64,000 nucleotides of DNA from assembly GCF_947487915.1 (NCBI RefSeq), contig NZ_CANKYH010000008.1, positions 212,640-276,639 on the forward strand. The letters are read 5' to 3'. The notes below the pieces were generated by a model. That model was given only the letters and a program-made list of their open reading frames with translations, did not search any database and was not told the origin of the DNA. Positions within the stretch are counted from its first letter, which is position 1. Each line of letters starts with the position of its first letter. The translations under genes were made by a program, and so were the position numbers. Below, piece by piece: positions 16,252 to 24,723 of the stretch. The stretch is from an uncultured Serinicoccus sp. (GTDB lineage: Bacteria > Actinomycetota > Actinomycetes > Actinomycetales > Dermatophilaceae).

Positions 16252-16845
16252 ATGAGCACCACCCGCACCACCCCCCGCGCCCCGCTGCGCGCCACCCCGC
16301 GCACGCTGCTCGCGGGCGCCCTGCTGGCCGTCGGTGCGCTCACCCCGGTGGCCGCGGTCGCCCCGGCCGCGCACGCCGCCCCCTACTGCGGCATCACCTG
16401 GGGCTCGCTGCCCAAGGTGACCGGCTACGACACCGCGCAGGCCCCGATCACGAATGTCCGGTCCGGCCGGCACACCTGCTTCGACCGGGTCGTCGTCGAC
16501 GTCTCCGGCGACGCCGGGGAGTATGCCGTCCGCTACGTCACCACCTACCGCGCCCCGGGCAGCGGGCAGGCGCTCTCCCTGCGCGGCGGTGCGAAGATCG
16601 AGGTCCTGGTCGGCAACCCGGCTTACGACGACGACGGCGACGCGGTCTACGACCCGGCGAACCCGGCCGAGCTGGTGGGCACCGCGGGCTACCGCACGCT
16701 GCGCCAGGTGCGCCTGGGCGGCAGCTTCGAGGGGCAGACCTCGATCGGCCTGGGCGTGCGCGCCCGGCTGCCGATGCGGGTCTTCGTCCTCGACGGCCCC
16801 GGGGCCGGTCAGCGACTGGTGGTCGACGTCGCCCACCGGTGGTGA
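16252..16845 (+). CDS. Secreted AMIN-like domain protein
   Basis: 197 aa with AAGGAGG 5 nt before the ATG. A signal peptide is clear: basic N-region, hydrophobic LLAGALLAVGALTPVAAVA and an AHAAP cleavage site near residue 43. The mature part (CGITWGSLPKVTGYD.., RSGRHTCFDRVVVDVSGDAGEYAVRY) matches the actinobacterial AMIN-like beta-domain, with two conserved Cys that probably form a disulfide. Cell-envelope role, function unknown. Confidence 0.85.
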   Translation: MSTTRTTPRAPLRATPRTLLAGALLAVGALTPVAAVAPAAHAAPYCGITWGSLPKVTGYDTAQAPITNVRSGRHTCFDRVVVDVSGDAGEYAVRYVTTYRAPGSGQALSLRGGAKIEVLVGNPAYDDDGDAVYDPANPAELVGTAGYRTLRQVRLGGSFEGQTSIGLGVRARLPMRVFVLDGPGAGQRLVVDVAHRW

Positions 16846-16848
16846 CGC

Positions 16849-16883
16849 CCCGGCGGGGTCCGGCAGTCCCGGGCCCCGCCGGG
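16849..16883. terminator. GC-rich hairpin, probable terminator
   Basis: CCCGGCGGGG (16849-16858) pairs perfectly with CCCCGCCGGG (16874-16883), immediately after the AMIN-like gene stop. There is no T tract, as is common for actinobacterial terminators. Confidence 0.6.
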
Positions 16884-16932
16884 CTGCACCGGCTGCTGGG
16901 CGGCTCACGGCACGAACTGGGACACTGGACCC

Positions 16933-18186
16933 ATGTCGCGTCCCCCCGCCCCCGGTGCCGACCGCCTGCTGGACCACGCCATCTGGTGGCACGTCTACCC
17001 CCTCGGCGCCGTGGGCGCGCCGGCCGTCCTGGAGGGTGACCCCGCCGACGCCGCCGTCGAGCACCGGTTGCCGCGGCTCGAGGCCTGGCTCGACCACGCC
17101 GTCGAGCTCGGCTGCTCAGGGGTCCTGCTCGGCCCGGTCTTCGCCTCCCGCAGCCATGGCTACGACACCCTCGACCACACCCGGATCGACCCCCGGCTGG
17201 GCGACGAGGCCGATCTGGACAGCCTGCTGCAGCAGTGCGGCGAGCGGGGGCTGTCGGTGCTGCTCGACGGCGTCTTCAACCACGTCGGTGCCGACCACCC
17301 GATGGTGCGCGACCCGCAGGCCTCCTCCCTGCTCAAGCTGGGGGAGGACGGCCGCCCGGCGTCCTGGGAGGGCCACGAGGGGCTCGTCGAGCTCGACCAC
17401 GGCCACCCCGGGGTGGAGGACCTGGTCGTCGACGTCATGCTGCGCTGGCTGCGGCGCGGGATCGCCGGGTGGCGCCTCGACGTGGCGTATGCCGTGCCCA
17501 CCGACTTCTGGGCACGCGTCACCGACCGGGTCCGCGAGGAGTTCCCCGACGCGCTCTTCGTGGGCGAGGTCATCCACGGCGACTACGCGGCTTTCGTGGA
17601 GGCGAGCGGCGTGGACACCGTCACCCAGTACATGCTGTGGAAGGCCCTCTGGAGCTCGGTCGCCGACACCAACTGCTGGGAGCTGGCGCACGCGCTGGAG
17701 GAGCACGACGCGTTGCTCGGCTCGTTCGTGCCGCAGACCTTCGTCGGCAACCACGACGTCACCCGCATCGCCACCCAGGTCGGCGACGACGGGGCGGCGC
17801 TCGGGCTGGCCGTGCTCATGACGGTCGGGGGTATGCCGTCGCTCTACTACGGCGACGAGCGCGCCTTCCGGGGGCTCAAGGAGGAGCGGCTCGGCGGGGA
17901 CGACGCCATCCGGCCGGCGCTCCCGGCGACGCCCGCCGAGCTCGGGGAGGAGGGGGCGTGGATGCTCTCGCTGCACCGTGAGCTGCTCGGGCTGCGCCGC
18001 CGTCACCCGTGGCTGGCCCGGGCCCGTACCCAGGTCGAGGACCGCAGCAACGAGCAGCTGGCCTACGTCTCCTCCGGTGGCGACGACGACCAGTGGCTCC
18101 GGGTGGAGATCACCCTCGCGCCCACGGCCTCGGTCGCCGTCACCGGGCCGGACGGCGAGGCTTTCCGCTGGGTCTCCGGGGGCTGA
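16933..18186 (+). CDS. GH13 alpha-amylase family enzyme
   Basis: 417 aa. GH13 conserved regions are in order: VLLDGVFNHVG (region I), GWRLDVAYAV with the Asp nucleophile (region II), FVGEVIHGDY with the acid/base Glu (region III) and FVGNHDVTRI (region IV). The length is short for GH13 and there is no C-terminal domain beyond a small beta tail. It lacks a signal peptide, so it is cytoplasmic and probably acts on small glucans or alpha-glucosides. Confidence 0.93.
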   Translation: MSRPPAPGADRLLDHAIWWHVYPLGAVGAPAVLEGDPADAAVEHRLPRLEAWLDHAVELGCSGVLLGPVFASRSHGYDTLDHTRIDPRLGDEADLDSLLQQCGERGLSVLLDGVFNHVGADHPMVRDPQASSLLKLGEDGRPASWEGHEGLVELDHGHPGVEDLVVDVMLRWLRRGIAGWRLDVAYAVPTDFWARVTDRVREEFPDALFVGEVIHGDYAAFVEASGVDTVTQYMLWKALWSSVADTNCWELAHALEEHDALLGSFVPQTFVGNHDVTRIATQVGDDGAALGLAVLMTVGGMPSLYYGDERAFRGLKEERLGGDDAIRPALPATPAELGEEGAWMLSLHRELLGLRRRHPWLARARTQVEDRSNEQLAYVSSGGDDDQWLRVEITLAPTASVAVTGPDGEAFRWVSGG

Positions 18187-18282
18187 GCCACCCGCACCTG
18201 TGCTGTGGCCGGCCGGGTTCGATCGGGCAGGGTCTGTGCACGTCGAGCGCACTCTGTGCATGTCCTAGGGCTTCTGTCGGCA

Positions 18283-18352
18283 GCCTGAGCAGAGAAAGAT
18301 GCCCGAGGCAGGGGTTCTTACCCATGCGTCAGGCCTGCTTCTCTGCTCAGGC
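18283..18352. repeat. 70-bp palindromic interspersed repeat, copy 1
   Basis: Begins GCCTGAGCAGAGAAA and ends TTCTCTGCTCAGGC, giving long terminal inverted arms with an inner imperfect hairpin. Exactly 70 bp, as are the copies at 39980, 43120 and 43202. This copy has the most diverged centre. It sits in the 364-bp intergenic region after the GH13 gene. Confidence 0.85.
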
Positions 18353-18391
18353 GCTTCCAACCGTGGGTACGGCCCCCCGCGTGCTCGGCCG

Positions 18392-18487
18392 GCCCGCCCG
18401 GTGGCGCGCCGGCACGCCCGCCCGGTGGCCCGCCGGCACGCCCGCCCGGTGGCCCGCCGGCCCGCCCGCCAGGTGGCCTGCCCTGCC
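18392..18487. repeat. 24-bp minisatellite, four units
   Basis: Units of GCCCGCCCGGTGGCCCGCCG plus four bases start at 18392, 18416, 18440 and 18464 with small substitutions. Located between copy 1 of the 70-bp repeat and the lactonase gene. Non-coding as far as can be judged. Confidence 0.8.
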
Positions 18488-18550
18488 CGGGCCACCCGGC
18501 CGGGGCGCCCGCACCTGCTCGTGTCGGCGGCACGGCATACCGTGGGAGCC

Positions 18551-19591
18551 ATGACCGAACTCGTCCTCGTGGCCAACGCCGCCGACAGCACGATCAGCAC
18601 CTTCCGGGTCGACACCGCAGCGCACCCCCCGACCCTCGAGCGCATCGCCGTCAGCGAGGTGGGGGAGGGCTGCGGCACCTTCGCGATCGACGCCGACCGC
18701 GACCTCGTGTATGCCGCCGCCAAGGGCGACCCGCCCGGCATCGACGTCTTCGCGCTCGACCGGGAGACGGGCCGGCTCGAGCACCTGGACCGCACCGACG
18801 TCGAGGGCTCGATGAGCTACCTGGCGCTCGCGCACGGCGGGAGCCTGCTGGTGGGGGCGTCCTACGGCGGCGGCAACGCCCAGGTCTTCCCGGTCGGCGA
18901 CGAGGGTCACGTCGAGGAGCCGACCGCGCAGGTCTCGTGGCCCAACGCGCACTGCGTCGCGCTCGCCGCTGACGGCCGACACCTCTACGTCGTCTCGCTC
19001 GGGGCCGACGTGGTCGCGCAGTACTCGCTCTCGCCCGGCGGTGGTCTCACGCCGCTGGTCCCGCCCACCGCCGAGGCGCCCGAGGGCTCGGGGCCGCGTC
19101 ACCTGGTGCTCGACGCGGCCGAGGAGCGGGCCTACGTCATGACCGAGTTCTCCGGCGAGGCCCTCACCTACGACCGGGACGCCAGCGGCGATCTCACGCT
19201 GAGCGGGTCGGTGCCCGCCTACGCCCAGGACCGCGGCCTGCGGCACAGCGAGCTCGGGGCCGACCCGGTCGAGGGCCACCTCATCTGGGGCGCCGACCTG
19301 CACCTGGCGCGGCAGGGGGCCTACCTGCTGGCCAGCGAACGCTCGGAGTCCACGCTCGCCTGCCTGCCGGTCAACCCCGACGGCTCCCTGGGGGAGGCGG
19401 TCTCCATCGTGGGCACGGTCGCGCAGCCCCGGGGCTTCCTCGTGCTCGCCGACGACCGGTATGCCCTCGTCACCGGCGAGCAGGACACCGCGGTCGCGCT
19501 CGTGGCCGTCGACGAGGCGGGCCTGCTCATGGAGGTCGCCCGGGCCGAGACCGGCCACGGCGCCAACTGGGCGCGCTCCCTGCAGGTCTGA
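18551..19591 (+). CDS. Lactonase family beta-propeller protein (6-phosphogluconolactonase/YbhE-like)
   Basis: 346 aa from ATG 18551. Repeating propeller blades of about 45 residues are visible (LVLVANAADSTISTFRVD, CVALAADGRHLYVVSLGADVVAQYSL, HLVLDAAEERAYVMTEFSGEALTYDRD, RGFLVLADDRYALVTGEQDTAVALVAVD), the PF10282-type lactonase family. It may hydrolyse 6-phosphogluconolactone or a muconolactone; the substrate is not determined by sequence. The stop codon lies at the first unit of a 32-bp tandem array. Confidence 0.85.
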   Translation: MTELVLVANAADSTISTFRVDTAAHPPTLERIAVSEVGEGCGTFAIDADRDLVYAAAKGDPPGIDVFALDRETGRLEHLDRTDVEGSMSYLALAHGGSLLVGASYGGGNAQVFPVGDEGHVEEPTAQVSWPNAHCVALAADGRHLYVVSLGADVVAQYSLSPGGGLTPLVPPTAEAPEGSGPRHLVLDAAEERAYVMTEFSGEALTYDRDASGDLTLSGSVPAYAQDRGLRHSELGADPVEGHLIWGADLHLARQGAYLLASERSESTLACLPVNPDGSLGEAVSIVGTVAQPRGFLVLADDRYALVTGEQDTAVALVAVDEAGLLMEVARAETGHGANWARSLQV

Positions 19592-19851
19592 CCGAGCGCC
19601 GCAGACGGTTGCCCACGGGCCGACCGGGCGTCGCAGATGGTTGCCCCCACATCGACCGGGCGTCGCATGTGGTTGCCCACGGGCCGACCGGGCGTCGCAT
19701 GTGGTTGCCCACGGGCCGACCGGGCGTCGCAGATGGTCGCCCCTGATCGACCGGGCGTCGCATGTGGTTGCCCACGGGCCGACCGGGCGCCGCAGATGGT
19801 TGCCCCTACATCGACCGGGCGCCGCAGATGGTTGCCCCTCATCGACCGGGC
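19590..19851. repeat. 32-bp tandem repeat array filling a convergent intergenic gap
   Basis: Units begin GACCGGGCG at 19590, 19622, 19654, 19686, 19718, 19749, 19781 and 19813, with a ninth partial unit at 19844. Spacing is 31-32 bp. Two unit subtypes occur, one with CGCATGTGGTTGCCCACGGG and one with CGCAGATGGTTGCCCC followed by TACAT or similar. The array covers nearly the whole space between the convergent lactonase and epimerase genes. Confidence 0.92.
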
Positions 19852-19861
19852 TGACCCGTGC

Positions 19862-20866
19862 TCAGGCCCGAGCGTCCAGCGCCTCCCGGATCTCCTGCTC
19901 CTCGTCGTCGCGCAGCCCGGCCGCCCGGGGCGTCTCCCGCGTCTCCTCCCAGGCCAGGGTGTCGCGCAGCGTCTCCTCCACGGGCCGGGTCTGCAGGCCC
20001 GCAGCCCGCGCGCGGGCGGTGTCGAGCGCGGCGAACGAGCGCAGGGCCGGGTCGTCGATCCACAACGGCAGCGACCGCGGGCCCATCCAGGGGTGGACGC
20101 CGAGCGCGGCGAGCCGGGCCGGCGGCACCGGCCGCGCGGGGACCTGCGCCCCGGCCACCTCCCGAGCCGCCTCGAGCAGCTCGGCCAGCGGCACCACCGG
20201 CCCGGTCGCGTTGAAGGCGCCGTCCAGCCGCTGCTCCGCCGCCTCCACCAACCAGGCGGCGAGGTCACGGACGTCGACGAAGGCGACGGGGAAGTCGGGG
20301 TCGTCCGGCACGAGGACGTCCGGGCCGCTCGGGTGGGCGAACCGCGAGGGCCAGTAGCCCACCCGGCCGGACGTGTCGCCCGGCCCCCCGATGAGCCCGG
20401 CGCGCACCAGGGTGGCGGTGCCTCCCTGCCGTGCCATCTGCGAGGTCACGGCCTGCTCGCACGCGACCTTGGCCGGCCCGTACTCCTCCATCGTGGACAT
20501 GGCGTCCGCCTCAAGCGGCTCCAGCAGCGGGTCCGTCTCGGTCGGGGCCGCCCCTGCCGATCCCTCCTCGGGCAGGGCGTAGACGTTGGCGGTCGAGACG
20601 AAGACCCAGTGCGGCGTGTCCAGCTCGGCGACGGCCCGCCGCACCTGCCCGGGCTGCCGCGAGACGTCGACCACCGCGTCCCACCGCTGCTCCCGGACCG
20701 GCGCCAGCCCGTCCGCCTCGTCCCGGTCGCCCCGCTCGAAGCGCACCCCCTCCGGTGCGGGTGCCGAGCCGCGGGCGAGGCAGGTGACCTCGTGACCGCG
20801 GCGGACCGCCTCGGTCGCGGTCGCATGGGACAGGAAGGCGGTGCCGCCGAGCAGGAGGATGCGCAT
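19862..20866 (-). CDS. NAD-dependent epimerase/dehydratase family protein
   Basis: 334 aa. N-terminal Rossmann motif LLLGGTAFLSHATATEAVRRGHEV (GxxxFLG-like), then VFVSTANVYA and a YGPAKVACEQ segment equivalent to the YxxxK active site. The C-terminal part fits extended SDR enzymes acting on nucleotide sugars or isoflavone-reductase-type substrates. Substrate unknown. The 3' end abuts the 32-bp tandem array. Confidence 0.88.
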   Translation of the reverse strand: MRILLLGGTAFLSHATATEAVRRGHEVTCLARGSAPAPEGVRFERGDRDEADGLAPVREQRWDAVVDVSRQPGQVRRAVAELDTPHWVFVSTANVYALPEEGSAGAAPTETDPLLEPLEADAMSTMEEYGPAKVACEQAVTSQMARQGGTATLVRAGLIGGPGDTSGRVGYWPSRFAHPSGPDVLVPDDPDFPVAFVDVRDLAAWLVEAAEQRLDGAFNATGPVVPLAELLEAAREVAGAQVPARPVPPARLAALGVHPWMGPRSLPLWIDDPALRSFAALDTARARAAGLQTRPVEETLRDTLAWEETRETPRAAGLRDDEEQEIREALDARA

Positions 20867-20889
20867 ACGGCAGGTCTACCACCTGCCCG

Positions 20890-21357
20890 TCAGCCGGGTC
20901 CCGGGCCGACGCCGGCGGTCTCGTTGATCGAGTCGTCGCCGCCGCCCGGCTCCGGACCGAGCTCGATGACGGAGTGCACGTTGCCCGCGGGGTCGGCGAA
21001 CCAGGCGATAGGCGGGCCCTCCCCGGACGTCACCACGCCCAGGTCGTCCTGCGGCATGCCGTCGTAGCGCAGGAACTCGACGCCGCGGTCGGCGAGCGCC
21101 CGCACCGTGCGAAGGACGTCGTCGGTGGGGAAGTTGAGCACGGTGTAGGACGCCGGCCGGTGCGCCTCGCCCTTGGGGTAGACCAGCACCTGCCGGTTGC
21201 CGAGCCGAAGCTGCAGCAGGCCCATCGGCTCGTCGTCCCGCTCGACGGGCACGCCGAGGACGTCGCGGTAGAACGCCTCGGCGGCGTCCAGGTCGTCGAC
21301 GGAGAAGCCGTTGAAGACGCGGTCGAGGTCGGTGAGGGGGGTGTCGTCGGTGGTCAT
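20890..21357 (-). CDS. VOC/glyoxalase-family protein
   Basis: 155 aa from ATG 21357. VOC pattern: VFNGFSVDDLDAAEAFYRDVLGVPVE, then VLVYPKGEAH, VEFLRYDG and IAWFADPAGNVHSVIE. Small metalloenzyme or binding protein of unknown substrate. Divergent from the MarR gene. Confidence 0.88.
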   Translation of the reverse strand: MTTDDTPLTDLDRVFNGFSVDDLDAAEAFYRDVLGVPVERDDEPMGLLQLRLGNRQVLVYPKGEAHRPASYTVLNFPTDDVLRTVRALADRGVEFLRYDGMPQDDLGVVTSGEGPPIAWFADPAGNVHSVIELGPEPGGGDDSINETAGVGPGPG

Positions 21358-21425
21358 ACGGATACGACCGCCCGCGCCGGTCGAAGTCATCGCCCCCTGG
21401 ACCGGGCACGGGCACGGCATACCTG

Positions 21426-21449
21426 ACAGCGCTGTTATATTAGCGCTGT
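21426..21449. promoter_or_regulatory. Inverted repeat spanning the -10 and start codon of the MarR gene
   Basis: ACAGCGCT (21426-21433) and AGCGCTGT (21442-21449) are perfect 8-bp arms around the AT-rich spacer GTTATATT. The spacer holds a -10-like TATATT at 21436-21441, and the GTG start is at 21448. The mRNA is probably leaderless, with MarR binding occluding the promoter. Confidence 0.7.
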
Positions 21450-21933
21450 GACATCGACCGACCCCACGCGCAGCAGCAGGCTGCGGCAGCTCTTCGCGGT
21501 GCTCGCCGACATGGACGCGGCGATCAACGAGGCCTACCGGGAGCGCGGCCAGGGACAGGTACGCAGCCGGTTCGTGCTGCCGCTGGTGCGCCTCGCCCAT
21601 CTCGGGCCGATGACCATCACCCAGCTCGCGGGCGAGCTCGACCGGACCCACTCCGCGCTGTCGCAGACGATCACCCAGATGCGCCAGGCCGACCTCGTGA
21701 CCAGCGAGGCCGGGGAGGACGGACGCACCCGCGTGGTCACCCTCACCGAGCGCGGGCGCGCGCTCGTCCCGCTGGCCGAGGCGGAGTGGCGCGCCACCGA
21801 GGCGGCGGTCGCCGAGCTCGAGGAGGAGCTGCCGTACGCCCTCAGCCGGGTCGCCGCGGACGTCGCCGAGGCGCTGGGGCGCCGGTCGTTCGCCGAGCGG
21901 CTGGAGGACCACCTCGGGGGGGACCGGGTATGA
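21448..21933 (+). CDS. MarR-family transcriptional regulator
   Basis: 161 aa from GTG 21448. The winged-helix core reads RLAHLGPMTITQLAGELDRTHSALSQTITQMRQADLVTSEAGEDGRTRVVTLTERG, typical MarR including the DGR wing. No ribosome binding site precedes the start, in line with a leaderless transcript. Likely controls itself and the MFS gene directly downstream. Confidence 0.92.
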   Translation: MTSTDPTRSSRLRQLFAVLADMDAAINEAYRERGQGQVRSRFVLPLVRLAHLGPMTITQLAGELDRTHSALSQTITQMRQADLVTSEAGEDGRTRVVTLTERGRALVPLAEAEWRATEAAVAELEEELPYALSRVAADVAEALGRRSFAERLEDHLGGDRV

Positions 21934-21961
21934 CGTCCCACGCCACCACGGTCGACGCCCG

Positions 21962-23395
21962 GTGGGTGAGGTGAGGGGGCGCGGCCCGGGGGGCGCGTTC
22001 CTCGACCTGACGCCGCTGCGGATCAGTGCGGCCTACCGCCGGCTCTGGGCCGGCGGGGCGCTCTCGGGGCTGGGGCACCAGGTGGCCGTCGTCGCCGTGC
22101 TCTTCCAGGTGTGGGAGATGACGCGCAGCCCGTTCTGGGTGGCGACGATCGGCATCGCCCAGGCGGTGCCCATGATCGTGCTCGGCCTGGTCGGGGGACC
22201 GCTGGCGGACGTGCTCGACCGTCGACGGGTGGCGCTGGCCGCCACCGGCGGGCAGGCGGTCGCGGCGCTCGCGCTGGGCGCCCAGCTGGCGCTCGGCTTC
22301 TACCCCCTCCCGCTGCTGCTGGCGCTGCTCAGCGTCCAGACGGCGTGCAACGCCCTGGGCGCGCCGTCGCGACGGACCTTCATCACCCGGCTCATGCCGC
22401 GCGAGCAGGTCGCCGCGGGGATCGCCCTGCACATGATCAGCTTCCAGGCCGCGATGATGGTCGGCCCTGCGGTGGGCGGGTTGCTGCTCGGCGTCGCCTC
22501 CCCGGCGGTCTGCTACCTCGTCAACGCCGCCGCGCTGAGCATCAGCTGGTGGACGGTGCGGGCGCTGCCGCCGATGCCGCCGGAGCGTCAGGCGCCGCCC
22601 GGCGCGCAGGCGCCCACGGGGGCCACGGCGCCCGCGGGCGGAGCCGCCGCGCTGGGTTCTGCCCAGGTCGCTCCGACGGGGACCGGCACCGGGCGAGCGG
22701 CTGAGCACGGGCGGGCGCCGACGGCATACCCGCAGGTGCGGACCAGCCCGCTCGCCCGGCTGCGCCGTCGCACCCGCACCGCGCTCGTCATGCTGGGCGA
22801 GGGGGTCGACACGGTGCGGCGCGACCCCGTGCTGCGCGGGTCGTTCCTGCTCGACCTCGCCGCGACGCTGCTGGCCTTCCCGGTGGCGCTCTTCCCCATG
22901 GTCAACCAGGAGCTGTTCGGTGGCGACCCGCGCACCCTCGGCCTCTTCCTCACCTGCGTGGCCATCGGTGGGGTGAGCGCGGGCCTGGCGTCCGGGCTGG
23001 TCACGCGGCGGGCGCGGCTGGGCGTGGTCCAGCTGGTGGCGGTGGGGGTATGGGGCGTGGCCCTGCTCGGCTTCGGCCTCGCCGCGCTCGGCGGGCTGGC
23101 CTGCGTGGCGCTGGCCACGCTCGTGGTGGCCGGCGCCGCGGACACCGTCTCGGTGACCAGCCGGGCCGCGATGGTCCAGCTCGCGACGCCGGACAGCCAC
23201 CTGGGCCGGGTGTCGTCGGTCGAGCACGTCATCGGCGTGTCCGGTCCGGACATCGGCAACGCCCGCGCCGGTCTGGTCGCCGGGCTGACGACCCCGGCCT
23301 GGTCGGCGCTGCTCGGGGCGCTCGGCTGCCTGGCGGTGGGGGCCTGGGTCGCGCTGACGCACCGTGAGGTGGCGGCCTTCCGCGTCGGCGACTGA
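21962..23395 (+). CDS. MFS exporter (EntS-like)
   Basis: 477 aa from GTG 21962 (an in-frame GTG at 21971 is also possible). About 11-12 hydrophobic segments. The N-terminus LRISAAYRRLWAGGALSGLGHQVAVVAVLFQVWEMTRSPFW and the motif VGGPLADVLDRRRV are typical of the EntS/DHA3 MFS group. A Pro/Ala-rich cytoplasmic loop sits between TM6 and TM7 (about residues 200-255). Substrate unknown; efflux under MarR control is likely. Confidence 0.88.
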   Translation: MGEVRGRGPGGAFLDLTPLRISAAYRRLWAGGALSGLGHQVAVVAVLFQVWEMTRSPFWVATIGIAQAVPMIVLGLVGGPLADVLDRRRVALAATGGQAVAALALGAQLALGFYPLPLLLALLSVQTACNALGAPSRRTFITRLMPREQVAAGIALHMISFQAAMMVGPAVGGLLLGVASPAVCYLVNAAALSISWWTVRALPPMPPERQAPPGAQAPTGATAPAGGAAALGSAQVAPTGTGTGRAAEHGRAPTAYPQVRTSPLARLRRRTRTALVMLGEGVDTVRRDPVLRGSFLLDLAATLLAFPVALFPMVNQELFGGDPRTLGLFLTCVAIGGVSAGLASGLVTRRARLGVVQLVAVGVWGVALLGFGLAALGGLACVALATLVVAGAADTVSVTSRAAMVQLATPDSHLGRVSSVEHVIGVSGPDIGNARAGLVAGLTTPAWSALLGALGCLAVGAWVALTHREVAAFRVGD

Positions 23396-23465
23396 GGCGC
23401 CCGACGCCATGACGCTGCCGCGGAGCCGCTCGGCCGCGACCCGGACGCACGTCGCTCGCCACTCC

Positions 23466-23523
23466 TACGCAGACGATGCTCCGCCGCGGTGATGCATCAC
23501 GACGGAGGAGCATCGTCTGCGTA
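23466..23523. repeat. 58-bp near-perfect palindrome between convergent genes
   Basis: TACGCAGACGATGCTCC (23466-23482) and its exact complement (23507-23523) flank a central perfect palindrome GTGATGCATCAC (23489-23500), all on one axis of symmetry. It could work as a bidirectional terminator between the MFS and LLM genes. A related, degenerate sequence occurs at 46490, which suggests an interspersed family. Confidence 0.85.
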
Positions 23524-23598
23524 CGAGTCCTCGGACCAGCCGGAATCGCCGGGCGTCCGCGGGGCCGGCTCATGGGGCCGACACCCCACGAGGGCCGC

Positions 23599-24615
23599 TC
23601 AGCGCCAGCCGAGCTCCGTCGCGACGTCCAGCACGCCCTCGATGACGTGCGCGCAGTAGTCGACGCCCAGCTGGTTGGGGACCGTCAGCAGCAGCGTGTC
23701 CGCCGCCGCGATCGCCTCGTCGGCGGCCAGCTGGCGGGCCAGCTCGTCCGGCTCGGCGGCATACGTCTTGCCGAAGGTCGACCGTGAGCCGTCGATGACG
23801 CCCACCTGGTCGGTGCTGCGCCGCTCCAGCCCGAAGTAGGCGTGGTCCCGCTCGTCCACCAGGGGGAAGATGCTGCGGGACACCGACGTCCGCGGGGTGC
23901 CGGCGTGCCCGGCGGCCCGCCACGCCTCGTGGAAGACGTGGATCTGCTCGGCCTGCAGCTGGTGGAAGGGCACGCCCGCGTCCTCGGTGAGCAGGGTGGA
24001 ACTCATGAGGTTCATCCCCTGGGTCCCGGCCCACTCGGCGGTCGCGCGGGTCCCGGCGCCCCACCAGATGCGCTCGCGCAGGCCCTCGCTGTGCGGCTCG
24101 AGGCGCAGCAGCCCCGGGGGGTTGGGGAACATCGGGCGCGGGCTCGGCTGGGCGAAGCCCACGCCGGAGAGCACCTCCAGGAAGCGTGCGGTATGCCGTC
24201 GCGCCAGGTCGGCGTCGCTCTCCCCCTCGGCAGGGTGGTGGCCGAAGTGCCGGTAGCCCTCGACCACCTGCTCGGGGCTGCCGCGGGAGATCCCCAGCTG
24301 CAGCCGCCCGCCGGAGATGAGGTCGGCCGCACCGGCGTCCTCGGCCATGTAGAGCGGGTTCTCGTAGCGCATGTCGATGACGCCGGTGCCGATCTCGACC
24401 CGCTTCGTGCGGGCGCCCACCGCCGCCAGCAGCGGGAACGGCGAGGCGAGCTGGCGGGCGAAGTGGTGCACGCGGTAGTAGGCGCCGTCGGCGCCCAGCT
24501 CCTCCGCGGCGACCGCCAGGTCGATCGACTGCAGGAGCACGTCGGAGGCCGACTGCGTGGCCGACTGAGGGTGCGGGGTCCAGTGCCCGAAGGAGAGGAA
24601 GCCGATGCGTTTCAT
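23599..24615 (-). CDS. LLM-class flavin-dependent oxidoreductase
   Basis: 338 aa from ATG 24615 (MKRIGFLSFGHW). TIM-barrel luciferase-like pattern: AVAAEELGADGAYYRVHHFARQLASPFPLLAAVGARTKRVEIGTGVIDMRYENPLYMAEDAGAADLISGGRLQLGISRG in overview (residues about 30-110). Uses FMN or F420; substrate unknown. Stand-alone gene. Confidence 0.9.
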   Translation of the reverse strand: MKRIGFLSFGHWTPHPQSATQSASDVLLQSIDLAVAAEELGADGAYYRVHHFARQLASPFPLLAAVGARTKRVEIGTGVIDMRYENPLYMAEDAGAADLISGGRLQLGISRGSPEQVVEGYRHFGHHPAEGESDADLARRHTARFLEVLSGVGFAQPSPRPMFPNPPGLLRLEPHSEGLRERIWWGAGTRATAEWAGTQGMNLMSSTLLTEDAGVPFHQLQAEQIHVFHEAWRAAGHAGTPRTSVSRSIFPLVDERDHAYFGLERRSTDQVGVIDGSRSTFGKTYAAEPDELARQLAADEAIAAADTLLLTVPNQLGVDYCAHVIEGVLDVATELGWR

Positions 24616-24723
24616 GGACACGTCAACGACCTGGCCCGTCCGGGGCATTCCGCCGACGGGGCTGGCTGACCGTGGAACCGCTGCCCCGGCGAGGATTCGC
24701 AGGTCAGCGCGGGTCAGCGCCGG

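Noticed and set aside
19590..19851. Possible CRISPR array
   Set aside because: Units follow each other without unique spacers, the whole unit is repeated, and no cas genes are near. It is a tandem repeat.
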